Source: JACOTV01 sp964579395 (GTDB taxonomy: Bacteria > Patescibacteriota > Microgenomatia > UBA1406 > GWC2-37-13). Taken from it: DNA of 64,000 bases. Each line of letters starts with the position of its first letter. The stretch's first letter is position 1. Under the pieces are notes generated by a model. It was not told the DNA's origin and did no database searches. It worked only from the letters and a program-made list of their open reading frames with translations. The stretch covers positions 1 to 64,000 of the forward strand of contig CAZOFT010000008.1 in the NCBI GenBank assembly GCA_964579395.1. The letters run 5' to 3'. Both the position numbers and the translations under genes were made by a program. Below are positions 7,828 to 16,520 of the stretch, one piece after another.

Positions 7828-9996
7828 ATGTCTCTGGTTCATTTACAGGTCAGAAATCCCCGTGATGATGAAACGCCTATTGAGGCGGCCAGCCAGATTT
7901 TTGCCTCACTCCTCTCCTCTTCGCACGTGCCTCTGTGGCGCCACAGCATGCAAAAACCCAAAGCATTTGCCTTTGAACTCTTTCTTTTAGGGCAGACTAT
8001 CTACTACTACATCAGCGTCCCTGAAGAGTCGCAAGTACTGGTGCAAAGCCTCATTTCCTCTACCTATCCCTCTTCCACTATCCAAAAAACTACTGACCCC
8101 ATGGAAACGGTCTTTAAGTCAAAACAATTCGCCATGGGTCGCTTGTTTTTGAACAATTCGTTTTATCTGCCGATCAAAACCTATATGGACTTTCGCGATG
8201 TCGACCCCATGGCTGCGATCGTGGGCTTTTTGTCCAAGCAGGAAGCCGGGATTCGCGCTGCAGTTCAAATCATGGTCACTCCCGCCTCATTTCCCTGGCA
8301 AGCAAGCGCCATGTCAGCAGCCAAAGCCATGAGTCTCGACTCGCCTTCCGGCAAATACACCCAAAATCCCCAAAAGCTTCTTATTACCCGTAAGGCTGGC
8401 TTCCAGGGTGGCAAGGTCAGCATTCGTATGGTGGTCGGTACACAAAAAGCCGAGCTACCACCCTTGCCGTTTTTACAAAATCTGGCCGGCACCTTCGGCA
8501 GCTTTTCACTCGGCGAAGGGAATCAACTCAGCTTTCGACGCCGTGTGGCCCTTCCTGACAGACTGATGCGACGCATGCGCGAACGCTCTATCCACTACTT
8601 TGAAAACAGACATCAGATTCTCAATGCACAGGAGCTTGCCACCATCTGGCATCCGCCGGGACTTCTCATGGCCGGCATCAAAAATATATCTTGGGGCAAG
8701 ACCCTTTCGGGTGAACCACCTGAAAATCTGCCGGTTGCTGATAATCCTCAATTTGACAAACAGGATCTGAACTTCTTTGCCAAAACTGAGTTTAAAAACC
8801 GCCCCACTATATTCGGCATCACCACCAAAGACCGGCGTAAGCACGTCTATATTGTGGGTAAAACAGGTGCGGGAAAGTCGACGCTCATTTCCAATATGGC
8901 AATCGACGACATCCGTAAGGATCGGGGCCTTGGGATAATCGATCCGCACGGCGACCTGACACAGGCAGTGCTTGACTATATCCCCAAGCGTCGCATGCAG
9001 GATGTCGTGTATCTTGAGCCCTTTGACCAAGAGCGGCCGTTTTCACTCAATGTGCTTGAGGTGAAAAACAAGCAGCACAAGGACTTGGTCGCCTCCGGCA
9101 TAGTCTCGATTTTCTACAAACTGTATGGCGACAGCTGGGGGCCACGCCTTGAATATATTCTCCGCAACTGCATCATGACGCTCCTTGAGATCCCCGACTC
9201 GACGCTGCCTGATATTCTGATGCTTCTGTCTGACACCAAAAGACGCCGCGAACTCGTGGCAAAGCATGTGACCGATCCGGTCATACTCGCATTCTGGAAC
9301 CGTGAGTTTGACGCAATGAGCGATAAGCTGCGCACCGAAGCTGTAGCGCCGATTCAAAACAAAGTCGGCCAGTTTGTCTCCAGTCGTCTGATCAGAAACA
9401 TCATCGGCAACCCCAAGTCCACGATTGACCTGCGCCAGATCATGGATGAAGGGAAAATTCTCCTTCTCAATTTATCACAAGGAAAGCTCGGTGAGGACAA
9501 CGCGGCGCTTCTGGGAGCCATGATGATCACGCAGATCCAGCTTGCGGCCATGGGTCGTTCGTATCAAAATGAGGATGAGCGCCGGGACTTTTTCCTGTAC
9601 GTCGATGAGTTTCAGAACTTTGCCACCAACTCATTTGTCAAAATCCTTTCAGAAGCGCGCAAATACCGCCTTTCACTGACTTTGGCCAATCAGTATATCG
9701 AGCAGCTTGATGAGACTATCCAGCGCGCCATATTTGGCAATGTCGGAACGCTGATATCGTTTGTAGTCGGTGCGCGTGACGCGCGCATATTATCCAAGGA
9801 ATACGGTGAGATCTACACTGAAGCTGATCTTGTCGGCTTGGGCAAACACGAAACGGTGCTCAAGCTCTCAATTGACGATATGACCACGGCCCCCTTCCCT
9901 GCAAAGACCCTGCCTCCCCCTGAAGTCAAAAATGACAATGCGGATAAAATAATCGAACTCTCTAAGCAACGCTACGGTCAAGCAAAGCGAGTATGA
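7828..9996 (+). CDS. Type IV secretion/conjugation-type ATPase (TraG/VirB4/HerA superfamily)
   Basis: 722 residues. The N-terminal 320 residues are a soluble domain without clear motifs. The RecA-like motor follows: Walker A GKTGAGKST near 344-352, a DPHGD motif shortly after, Walker B in FFLYVDEFQNF near 587, and an arginine/sensor region near NQYIEQLD. DPHGD and the DEFQNF box are typical of the DUF87/TraG-like ATPases common in CPR genomes, where they drive DNA or protein transport, often with type IV pili. No other secretion genes lie beside it. The small membrane protein upstream may be its anchor. Confidence 0.85.
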   Translation: MSLVHLQVRNPRDDETPIEAASQIFASLLSSSHVPLWRHSMQKPKAFAFELFLLGQTIYYYISVPEESQVLVQSLISSTYPSSTIQKTTDPMETVFKSKQFAMGRLFLNNSFYLPIKTYMDFRDVDPMAAIVGFLSKQEAGIRAAVQIMVTPASFPWQASAMSAAKAMSLDSPSGKYTQNPQKLLITRKAGFQGGKVSIRMVVGTQKAELPPLPFLQNLAGTFGSFSLGEGNQLSFRRRVALPDRLMRRMRERSIHYFENRHQILNAQELATIWHPPGLLMAGIKNISWGKTLSGEPPENLPVADNPQFDKQDLNFFAKTEFKNRPTIFGITTKDRRKHVYIVGKTGAGKSTLISNMAIDDIRKDRGLGIIDPHGDLTQAVLDYIPKRRMQDVVYLEPFDQERPFSLNVLEVKNKQHKDLVASGIVSIFYKLYGDSWGPRLEYILRNCIMTLLEIPDSTLPDILMLLSDTKRRRELVAKHVTDPVILAFWNREFDAMSDKLRTEAVAPIQNKVGQFVSSRLIRNIIGNPKSTIDLRQIMDEGKILLLNLSQGKLGEDNAALLGAMMITQIQLAAMGRSYQNEDERRDFFLYVDEFQNFATNSFVKILSEARKYRLSLTLANQYIEQLDETIQRAIFGNVGTLISFVVGARDARILSKEYGEIYTEADLVGLGKHETVLKLSIDDMTTAPFPAKTLPPPEVKNDNADKIIELSKQRYGQAKRV

Positions 9997-10112
9997 TCTG
10001 CGCTTGAGCTTTCTTTCAAATGTCGCATCACATAAAGAGTAGTCGACAGCTCATCTACAGTCTCAATGGAAAACCAAACCCGACTCCTGCCGACTGATCA
10101 GTCGCATCGATC

Positions 10113-10152
10113 AAGAAACCGATAATCCTCCGGGGTTGTCGGTTTCTTTTTT
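10113..10152 (+). terminator. Rho-independent terminator after the ATPase gene
   Basis: AAGAAACCGA (10113-10122) pairs perfectly with TCGGTTTCTT (10139-10148) around a 16-base loop and runs into six T (10147-10152). It is one of only two clear intrinsic terminators in the window. Confidence 0.85.
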
Positions 10153-10202
10153 GACCAGCACTGGAGCGCTGATATTTACTGGACTTTTCTCCATCAGTCA
10201 GC

Positions 10203-10208
10203 TACAGT
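10203..10208 (+). promoter_or_regulatory. -10 element of the dockerin esterase gene
   Basis: TACAGT, six bases before the ATG at 10215. It is a leaderless arrangement. Confidence 0.4.
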
Positions 10209-10214
10209 AAATAT

Positions 10215-12242
10215 ATGGGCATTCGTCGTGTCTTTTCTTTTTATACTGGCCTCGCACTGATTCTTCTTGCCGCACTTGCGCTACCCGGCAACACCTATGC
10301 TCAAGCTTGTCGCGACCCGCTGCAGCAACCTTTTGCTGCAAATTCAATATGGAATACCCCAATTGGCTCAGGTGCACAGTTTGTGCCTGCCAATTTTAAG
10401 CTCCCGGCAAATGGCTGGGGAGCTGAGGAAAATGTCATCATCATGAAGCCGAATGCACCGAAAAAACCTATTCAGGTAGCAGGACATAACGGCTGGGGTG
10501 GAGATCAACAAGCCCGATGCGGCACACCCGGTGGCACACTGCACGACGGAAAACAATTGCCGGTTCCTGATGGGTGGACCACGGTATTTAAGTTGCGAGG
10601 ACAATGGCCAAACGCATCAGGCGGCATCTTGGACTCAGATGGCAAAACCATATATCAGAGCCAGCCTCTTACCGTATGTGGAAACGGATCGCCGGTCACC
10701 TCATATTTCCCCAAAGCGACAGTTGATTTGTATGGAGACGGTATACAAGGCGGACAAGGTGGATCAGCCATGTCTAGCGTGGGTGGTGCAATTCGCTTGA
10801 GCGAAATGAAGGCGGGATATCGTATTCCTCATGCTCTTAAGCTCGTCATATTCGGAGTAGAAAACATGAGTCGCAGCAACGGCGGATACAGATGGCCCGC
10901 CCTTCAAGCAGATTCCGAGTTCAATGCCCCTTGTTCAAACGGCAATGCATACTGCGGCAGCAACACAGCGCTTCGTATGGGTGCGCTGCTAGCGCTTCCC
11001 CCAAGTGTGGATGTCAACTCGCTGGGTTTACAGGCTGAATCATCTAAGATGATAGCTCGTGCCCTTAAGGAATATGGAGGGTACGTGGTTGACAACTCTG
11101 CATGGTCTTATGCACATATTGCAGTTGAGTTTGGGCCTGACGGAAGCGGTGTTGATAAGCTCGCGACACTTGGGGGCTTCAATAGCGCAGACATCAATAA
11201 AATTTTTAGCAAGATAGAAATTGTTGACAACAACACTGCCTCCTCAATTGGTGGAGGCGGCACACCAACCGCCCCAACCGCGCTTCCTTTTTGTACTGGA
11301 GGCGAGGTGGAACCAACCACCCCACCCGTTCAACCAACCACTCCTCCGGGTGGTGGCAGTTGTGCAACAAAGTCCCAAGGTGATGCTGACTGTAAAAATG
11401 GCGTATCTTTGGCTGACTTTGCTATATGGAAAACTGAGTACTCAAGCGGCTCAGGTAAGAGTGCCGACTTTAACGCAAACGGCTCAGTCACATTGGCTGA
11501 CTTTCAAATCTGGCGCAATACGTATGTGGGCTCAGGTGGTGGCGGTGGACCCAACCCGACAGCAGTTCCGACCACTCCTCCCGGTGGCGGAGGTGGAAGC
11601 ATTACTAAGCCGATCAAGATCGTGGGTATCGGCGATTCGATTACTGGTCAAAGCAACTCGTGGACTTATGCGCTGCAAGACCGCATGAAAGCAGATTCTT
11701 GTGCCGCCGGTACTGACTACCAGTTTATCGGTTACGACCAAGAGTTCCCAAACCCCGATAGCGAACCATATGCCAGTCGCGGCCCCGCCGGCTATCAGCA
11801 TCAGCGTATATCGCGCGGTGGCTTTAATGCCCGCGGCATGCTGAACGTAATAAAAGAAAAAGGATTCGGCGGCACACCGGATGTGGTCATAACCTACTTG
11901 AGCGTAAATAACTTTGGCACTGGCTATGTCGATGGCACATACAATCCTCCGGGTGATGGAAATCCAGCAACTCTAAAACAAGACCTTAAGGATATAATTC
12001 TCTATGCGCGCAGTAAAAATCCTAAAGTAACTGTTATCTTGGGAGCACTACAGACAGGTCAAGGTACGGCAGAAATCAGCGCTCTTGCTTCAGAAATGGA
12101 CACCAGCACATCACATGTATACGCTACGGGCGAGCCAGCATTTGGGGGTGGCGATGTCCACAGTATTCCTCCGGATAATATTGCGGTGAAGATGCATGAG
12201 AAGCTGAAGCCCTTCCTGCAGGCAAATAATATCTGCAACTAA
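10215..12242 (+). CDS. Secreted SGNH/GDSL hydrolase with central dockerin and unknown N-terminal domain
   Basis: 675 residues with a signal peptide of about 30 residues ending in TYAQA. Residues 32-345 form a globular domain starting with an FAANSIWNTPIG motif that I cannot name. After a Pro/Thr linker comes a dockerin (about 380-440) with two calcium-loop repeats, each ending in LADF-x-IW-(K/R). A second Gly/Pro/Thr linker leads to an SGNH esterase domain: GIGDSIT near 472 carries the nucleophile Ser and GGDVHSIP near 648 the Asp-x-His pair. The protein is probably exported and docked through a cohesin to deacylate a glycan. The substrate is unknown. A terminator precedes the gene, so it is its own transcription unit. 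Confidence 0.8.
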   Translation: MGIRRVFSFYTGLALILLAALALPGNTYAQACRDPLQQPFAANSIWNTPIGSGAQFVPANFKLPANGWGAEENVIIMKPNAPKKPIQVAGHNGWGGDQQARCGTPGGTLHDGKQLPVPDGWTTVFKLRGQWPNASGGILDSDGKTIYQSQPLTVCGNGSPVTSYFPKATVDLYGDGIQGGQGGSAMSSVGGAIRLSEMKAGYRIPHALKLVIFGVENMSRSNGGYRWPALQADSEFNAPCSNGNAYCGSNTALRMGALLALPPSVDVNSLGLQAESSKMIARALKEYGGYVVDNSAWSYAHIAVEFGPDGSGVDKLATLGGFNSADINKIFSKIEIVDNNTASSIGGGGTPTAPTALPFCTGGEVEPTTPPVQPTTPPGGGSCATKSQGDADCKNGVSLADFAIWKTEYSSGSGKSADFNANGSVTLADFQIWRNTYVGSGGGGGPNPTAVPTTPPGGGGGSITKPIKIVGIGDSITGQSNSWTYALQDRMKADSCAAGTDYQFIGYDQEFPNPDSEPYASRGPAGYQHQRISRGGFNARGMLNVIKEKGFGGTPDVVITYLSVNNFGTGYVDGTYNPPGDGNPATLKQDLKDIILYARSKNPKVTVILGALQTGQGTAEISALASEMDTSTSHVYATGEPAFGGGDVHSIPPDNIAVKMHEKLKPFLQANNICN

Positions 12243-12251
12243 AGCCTTATG

Positions 12252-12290
12252 TTATAGATGCGGAAAGGCGTCCTAGAAACGTATCTATAA
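12252..12290. other. Inverted repeat between convergent genes
   Basis: TTATAGAT (12252-12259) and ATCTATAA (12283-12290) are perfectly complementary with 23 bases between them. It sits between the ends of the esterase gene and ychF. It has no flanking T run, so its role (terminator, processing site or protein site) is open. Confidence 0.4.
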
Positions 12291-12345
12291 ACAGCGTGGA
12301 TATCGGTTTTGACACTCGATACGGGTTTGTGTAGACCTTATTGCT

Positions 12346-12375
12346 GACAACCAACGACTGGCAACCACAAACCAA
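12346..12375. repeat. AACCAAC-family repeat A, next to the ychF stop codon
   Basis: A degenerate run of ACAACCAAC / GGCAACCAC / AAACCAA units that ends two bases from the ychF stop codon (12378-12380). It shares its motifs with the repeats at 12773, 36067, 48661, 54846, 54895 and 63390. Confidence 0.5.
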
Positions 12376-12377
12376 TG

Positions 12378-13478
12378 TTATGCGCCGATTTTGAATTCGA
12401 CGATGTCGCCTTCCTGCATCACGTAGTCGCGTCCCATAATCCCCACACGCCCGGCAGCACGTGCCCCACTCCAACCGTTGTGTGCCACAAAGTCGTCATA
12501 TGACACAATATCGGCCTTGATAAACTTCTTTTCAAAGTCAGTGTGAATCACGCCGGCAGCCTGTGGAGCCAATGTCCCCTCTTTGATCGTCCATGCGCGA
12601 ACTTCCTTCTCTCCTGCGGTCAGGTACGATATAAGAGAAAGCGCTTTGTATGATTCTCTAACCAAACGCGCGAGCCCTGTTTCAGAAAGTCCGAATTGCT
12701 CAAGGTACTCCTGTTGATCACCATCACTCAGCCCCAAGACGTCATTCTCAAGCTTGGCACACAAATGAAGATAGTTGTTGGTTGTTAGTTGTTGGTTGTT
12801 AGTTGCAAAAACCGACTCGATTTGTGCTTCAATCGCCTCAGGGTTTTCCAACTGGCCTTCTGACACGTTGAATACATAGATAACCGGCTTGGCAGTCAGC
12901 AGATTCAAGGGTTTGAGAAGCTCACGATCCTCATCAGTCAGGCTTTGGTTTCGCACGGCAACACCGCTATTTAAAGAATCTCGCACGTTCTTCACCACCT
13001 CAAATCGAAGAATGTCTTCTTTGGGAGCTGAACCGCGCGGTTCTTTGAATTTTTCCAGGGTCGCCAGATCAGCAAGCGCAAGCTCCGCATCAATAGTCGC
13101 CATATCTGCTGCAGGATCGACTTTGTTTTCTACATGAATAATGTTGTTATCATCAAACAGTCGCACCACATGCACGATCGCCGCTACTTCACGAATATGC
13201 GAGAGAAATTTATTCCCCAAACCTTCTCCGGTTGAGGCTCCGCGCACAATCCCTGCAATATCATAAAACTCCACCACAGCGGGCAAGATTTGTTGCGCAT
13301 TCACAATCTGAGACAGCTTCGTCAATCTGACGTCGGGCACTTCAATAATTCCAACATTCGGTTCGATCGTACAAAACGGATAGTTCTGCGCATCAGCCAC
13401 CGTCTTTTTAAGAAGTGCGTTAAAGAGCGTCGACTTCCCCACATTCGGGAGTCCGACAATACCAATAGACAGATTCAC
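12378..13478 (-). CDS. ychF: Obg-family ATPase/GTPase YchF
   Basis: 366 residues, full length for YchF (OLA1 family). G1 GLPNVGKST is at 9-17, the switch region DIAGIVRGAS follows, and the TGS domain with the AGEKEVRAWTI and APQAAGVIHTDF blocks closes the protein. YchF binds ATP and associates with ribosomes and stress responses. The GTG start at 13476-13478 overlaps the TGA of the DUF4393 gene by four bases, so the two are translationally coupled. Unusually, the loop before the conserved CAK-x-E strand is lengthened by TNNQQLTTNN. That stretch is encoded by an AACTAACAACCAAC tandem repeat which also occurs elsewhere in the window. Confidence 0.95.
   Translation of the reverse strand: MNLSIGIVGLPNVGKSTLFNALLKKTVADAQNYPFCTIEPNVGIIEVPDVRLTKLSQIVNAQQILPAVVEFYDIAGIVRGASTGEGLGNKFLSHIREVAAIVHVVRLFDDNNIIHVENKVDPAADMATIDAELALADLATLEKFKEPRGSAPKEDILRFEVVKNVRDSLNSGVAVRNQSLTDEDRELLKPLNLLTAKPVIYVFNVSEGQLENPEAIEAQIESVFATNNQQLTTNNYLHLCAKLENDVLGLSDGDQQEYLEQFGLSETGLARLVRESYKALSLISYLTAGEKEVRAWTIKEGTLAPQAAGVIHTDFEKKFIKADIVSYDDFVAHNGWSGARAAGRVGIMGRDYVMQEGDIVEFKIGA
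12773..12806 (-). repeat. AACTAACAACCAAC tandem repeat B inside ychF
   Basis: On the minus strand two full copies of a 14-base unit (AACTAAC plus AACCAAC) and part of a third are read in frame within ychF. They give an Asn/Gln/Thr-rich insertion. The phase avoids the TAA that another frame would contain. Confidence 0.85.
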
Positions 13479-14209
13479 TTTGCCCTCACTTTCTTCCTAT
13501 TTGCAATACATGCCCGTACAAAACTCACTCCTAAAGGGGTCATTGTCACGACATCAACACCTTTTTGAATAGACAAGCGCTCATCACCCAATATTATTTG
13601 CTCAACAGTGAGCCATGCAGGCGTCATACATTGAACACGAAATAAATTGTACATGCTTAACTGATACTCCTCATCATCAATACCCAGCACTGAACAGACA
13701 TCGGCTTTACTCAAATGGTATTTGGTTACTTCCGCCCAATCCATTTCATCTTCTTTTGCAAGCGAATTATACGCTCCATTTAATATTCTCACGTCTACCG
13801 GATTCAATCCTTGAATTATTTCTATGTACGCATACCTTATTTCATCATCAAATGTTGGATCCATCGCATTTGCAGTTAACCTCGCCCATATATCCTGAAG
13901 ATCGTCCTCTTCTTCCAAACTCGCATGAGTAATTATAGGGAGAGCAAACTTGGGTGGCACTACTCTCGTATTCTCAACATCTAACTCTTCGAGAATTTCG
14001 TTTGCACGTTCAAAAAATCTCACTTGCCGTTGCCATCTGGCAAACTTCAACTTATCACCAATTAATCCCATAATATCAGAGGCTGGTCCTCCTAGCATGC
14101 GCTGTAAACCTATCAATATTCTTTCAGTTGTTACAACGGCCTGCGTGCCGAATTTTGCCGTCTCAGCGGCTGCTTTTGAAATTTCGCCGATGTCATTCAT
14201 ACTATTCAT
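13475..14209 (-). CDS. DUF4393 (Abi-alpha-like) protein
   Basis: 244 residues from ATG 14209; a GTG at 14218 would add three. The first 60 residues form the small Gly/Ala region seen in this family, followed by the block around FFERANEILEEL and the EEEDDLQDIWARL region that typifies DUF4393, also called Abi-alpha. Relatives were annotated as phage abortive-infection proteins, but most are uncharacterised. The gene ends in a GTGA overlap with ychF, so both are made from one message. Base composition is more AT-rich than that of its neighbours, which hints at acquisition. A role in phage defence is inference only. Confidence 0.7.
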   Translation of the reverse strand: MNSMNDIGEISKAAAETAKFGTQAVVTTERILIGLQRMLGGPASDIMGLIGDKLKFARWQRQVRFFERANEILEELDVENTRVVPPKFALPIITHASLEEEDDLQDIWARLTANAMDPTFDDEIRYAYIEIIQGLNPVDVRILNGAYNSLAKEDEMDWAEVTKYHLSKADVCSVLGIDDEEYQLSMYNLFRVQCMTPAWLTVEQIILGDERLSIQKGVDVVTMTPLGVSFVRACIANRKKVRAK

Positions 14210-14310
14210 GATTTGCACGAAACATACTTAATAAGTATGGCACTAACTGAAAAGTATATTATAACACCTTGGAGTTTTTTAAGACCAACCTCATGCATCA
14301 CAAAATGTAC

Positions 14311-14316
14311 TATACT
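14311..14316 (+). promoter_or_regulatory. -10 element of the OsmC gene
   Basis: TATACT, seven bases before ATG 14324. It supports that start over the longer frame beginning at 14213. Confidence 0.55.
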
Positions 14317-14323
14317 CAAATTC

Positions 14324-14836
14324 ATGGATATACGATCACTTCAGAAACCACTTAAAGACAGCTATCGTGACGATCCTGACAAAGCCCACCTTACCATAAA
14401 AGCCAGCGGAAATGAGACCGGCACGCCCCTGTCATGTACTGTTGATATCGGACGCGCGGCATATGAGGCGCAGGCACACAAAGGAGTGGGCGGTGCAGGT
14501 ACTGGTGCGTGTTCGGGCGACCTCTTGCTGGGAGCGCTTGCCGCCTGCGCACAGATTACCTGCCAGATGGTTGCGGAAAATATGGGGCTTCCCATTAAGT
14601 CAATTCGTGTAGAAGTCGAAGGTGACTTGGATCTGCGCGGCACGCTCGGTATCGACTCTACAGTTCCGGTTGGGTTCACGGCCATTCGCACGTTCTTTCA
14701 TATCGATGCACCGGAGTTGACTGATGAGCAAAAACAGTCGCTGCAGGAGAAAACGGAACGATATTGTGTGGTCTACCAAACCCTCTCCTCCCCTGCTCAC
14801 TTGAGCACGATCTGGAATACAACTCAAGCAACCTGA
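14324..14836 (+). CDS. OsmC/Ohr-family peroxidase-like protein
   Basis: 170 residues from ATG 14324. The longer frame from 14213 overlaps the divergent DUF4393 start and adds a non-conserved, odd tail. A GGxGTGACSGDLLLGALAAC block carries the first redox Cys of the family on the long helix. A second Cys lies in ERYCVVYQTL, where OsmC proteins keep their resolving thiol. OsmC proteins reduce organic hydroperoxides in the cytoplasm. Another Cys follows in QITCQM. Substrate class (Ohr, OsmC or YhfA type) cannot be decided here. Confidence 0.85.
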   Translation: MDIRSLQKPLKDSYRDDPDKAHLTIKASGNETGTPLSCTVDIGRAAYEAQAHKGVGGAGTGACSGDLLLGALAACAQITCQMVAENMGLPIKSIRVEVEGDLDLRGTLGIDSTVPVGFTAIRTFFHIDAPELTDEQKQSLQEKTERYCVVYQTLSSPAHLSTIWNTTQAT

Positions 14837-14845
14837 TTTCTCGAA

Positions 14846-16480
14846 TTACTCAATAATATCTACGCGTTTTTCTACCGTGTTCACATTGAGTGACAACACA
14901 ACATCGTGCGCCCGAGCCACAAACGCCTTCATGTTCACAAACACGTCTGCCGGAATATTGGTGTTTGTGGGGACCTGTAGACTGATCGTTGCCAACAGGT
15001 GTTTTTGCCCGACCACAGAAGCTGACGCGGTAGCCTGTGGATCTGCTTTAACATCCGTAATGGTGACTTGCTGCACACCCACCTCACTGATGCTCTCTTG
15101 CAGATACGCGGTGATTGTTTTGCGTATCGCATCATATTCAAGCTCGGGTTCAGACTTCAGGCGCACACGCGAGACAATCTCCATTGATACGGTAACCGGC
15201 TGTTTGGTGGAGCTTATGAGCTTGGATTCCAATGACTGTCTGGCACGGTCAGTGAGCACAATACTGGGATCTGCTCGAAGCACACTCGTCACATTCCAAA
15301 CATGCTTTTTTTCATCATATGCAGCATTCAGCGAATCGATTGTCACGGTGGGATAGGTTTTTGTAACAAGCTCTTGGAAGTCATCAGCAATCTTCCGCTT
15401 CAGCTGGCCGTTTTTTTGCTCCTCCTCACTTACCAGCGAGATTGTTTTTTGAATCTTGAGCTGAAGCTGGACGTTTGCCTGAAGGGTATTTTCAAGCTCG
15501 GAAATGATACGCTGCTGCAGCTGATAGTCGATGGATATGTCTTCGGGAATCAGTATGTCAGCATCAATGGTCACGGTCGGGCGCTGGCCGGGCAGACTCA
15601 TCTGCACATTTGTTTTTACATTTTGCACGTAGCTACTGGGAGAAATTTGTGCAAATTCACGGTTGAGCACCGTCTGAATTTGCTGATACGCCTGCGTTTT
15701 AAACGTGGTATTTTTCAAAAACAAAAAGAGCGGGATCGCGGTGACAAGCAACACCAATGTTATCACCCCAAAGCTCTGGCGCTTGAACGTGGAACTTCCT
15801 GCAGAACGCACGCCATTAAACGTAAACAGGAGTGTTGCGATAAAAATGATTGAGATGACATTGGTGGCAAACAGCAAAAATCCACCCGCAAATATTCCCT
15901 GATTGGCCAAAGCGATACCGATACCTGCCACACACAATGGCGGCATGAGCGAAGTAGCAATCGCAACGCCTGCGATACTGTCTGACACCTTGGTCTGCAT
16001 GATGCCAAGTGCCGCAATTCCCCCAGCAGCAAGCGCGATAATAATATCCAGTAATGTCGGTGTCGTTCGCTGCAATATCTCATCATTCACCACCTTCAGG
16101 GGCGAGATCATGGTGATCAGATATGCGCTGGCCAAGCTGAATACAAGTGAAAACAAGAGTAAAACGAGCGCTTGGTGCACAAGTGAACGGCGCGCACTCG
16201 ACACACCGACCGCCACTTTCATGAGTGGCCACATGAGCGGAGATATAATCATGCCACCGATAATCACTGCTTGTGCATTGAGTAGAAGCCCCAAAGTACA
16301 CACAATCGTTGAGGCAAACAGAAGCAGTATATAGCTGGCGCTAAAGTGCGTATTGAGCCCGATTTTCTGATAAATCGTATTGATGTCTACATCGCGCAGG
16401 TCGTTTATAAAGTACAAGTAGCCGGTGATGCGGGTGGAGTGCGTATTAAACTCATTTACTGTCGGCTGCTTATTCATCAT
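14846..16480 (-). CDS. DUF389 membrane protein with long C-terminal extension
   Basis: 544 residues. Six to seven membrane helices lie in about 48-260, including the DUF389 signature IIGGMIISPLM at 73-83 and a second similar block, ATSLMPPLCVAGIG. Residues 265-544 are a soluble extension with two or three related beta-alpha segments that may be BON-like or periplasmic-type repeats; I cannot name them. DUF389 proteins are uncharacterised and a transport role is often assumed. TATACT lies eight bases before the ATG. The gene is convergent with osmC, nine bases apart. Confidence 0.8.
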   Translation of the reverse strand: MMNKQPTVNEFNTHSTRITGYLYFINDLRDVDINTIYQKIGLNTHFSASYILLLFASTIVCTLGLLLNAQAVIIGGMIISPLMWPLMKVAVGVSSARRSLVHQALVLLLFSLVFSLASAYLITMISPLKVVNDEILQRTTPTLLDIIIALAAGGIAALGIMQTKVSDSIAGVAIATSLMPPLCVAGIGIALANQGIFAGGFLLFATNVISIIFIATLLFTFNGVRSAGSSTFKRQSFGVITLVLLVTAIPLFLFLKNTTFKTQAYQQIQTVLNREFAQISPSSYVQNVKTNVQMSLPGQRPTVTIDADILIPEDISIDYQLQQRIISELENTLQANVQLQLKIQKTISLVSEEEQKNGQLKRKIADDFQELVTKTYPTVTIDSLNAAYDEKKHVWNVTSVLRADPSIVLTDRARQSLESKLISSTKQPVTVSMEIVSRVRLKSEPELEYDAIRKTITAYLQESISEVGVQQVTITDVKADPQATASASVVGQKHLLATISLQVPTNTNIPADVFVNMKAFVARAHDVVLSLNVNTVEKRVDIIE

Positions 16481-16488
16481 ACGTATTC

Positions 16489-16494
16489 AGTATA
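16489..16494 (-). promoter_or_regulatory. -10 element of the DUF389 gene
   Basis: TATACT on the minus strand, eight bases before the start at 16480. Confidence 0.5.
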
Positions 16495-16520
16495 GCGAAA
16501 AAACAACGCAAAGAGTTTCG

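Noticed and set aside
7828..9996. Integrated conjugative element around the TraG/VirB4-like ATPase
   Set aside because: No relaxase, integrase, coupling partner or attachment repeats were found nearby. A chromosomal pilus or secretion motor fits better.
12773..12806. CRISPR or slippage-only reading of the AACCAAC runs
   Set aside because: Units are 7 bases long without spacers and no cas genes are near. Pure slippage does not explain related copies at seven loci.
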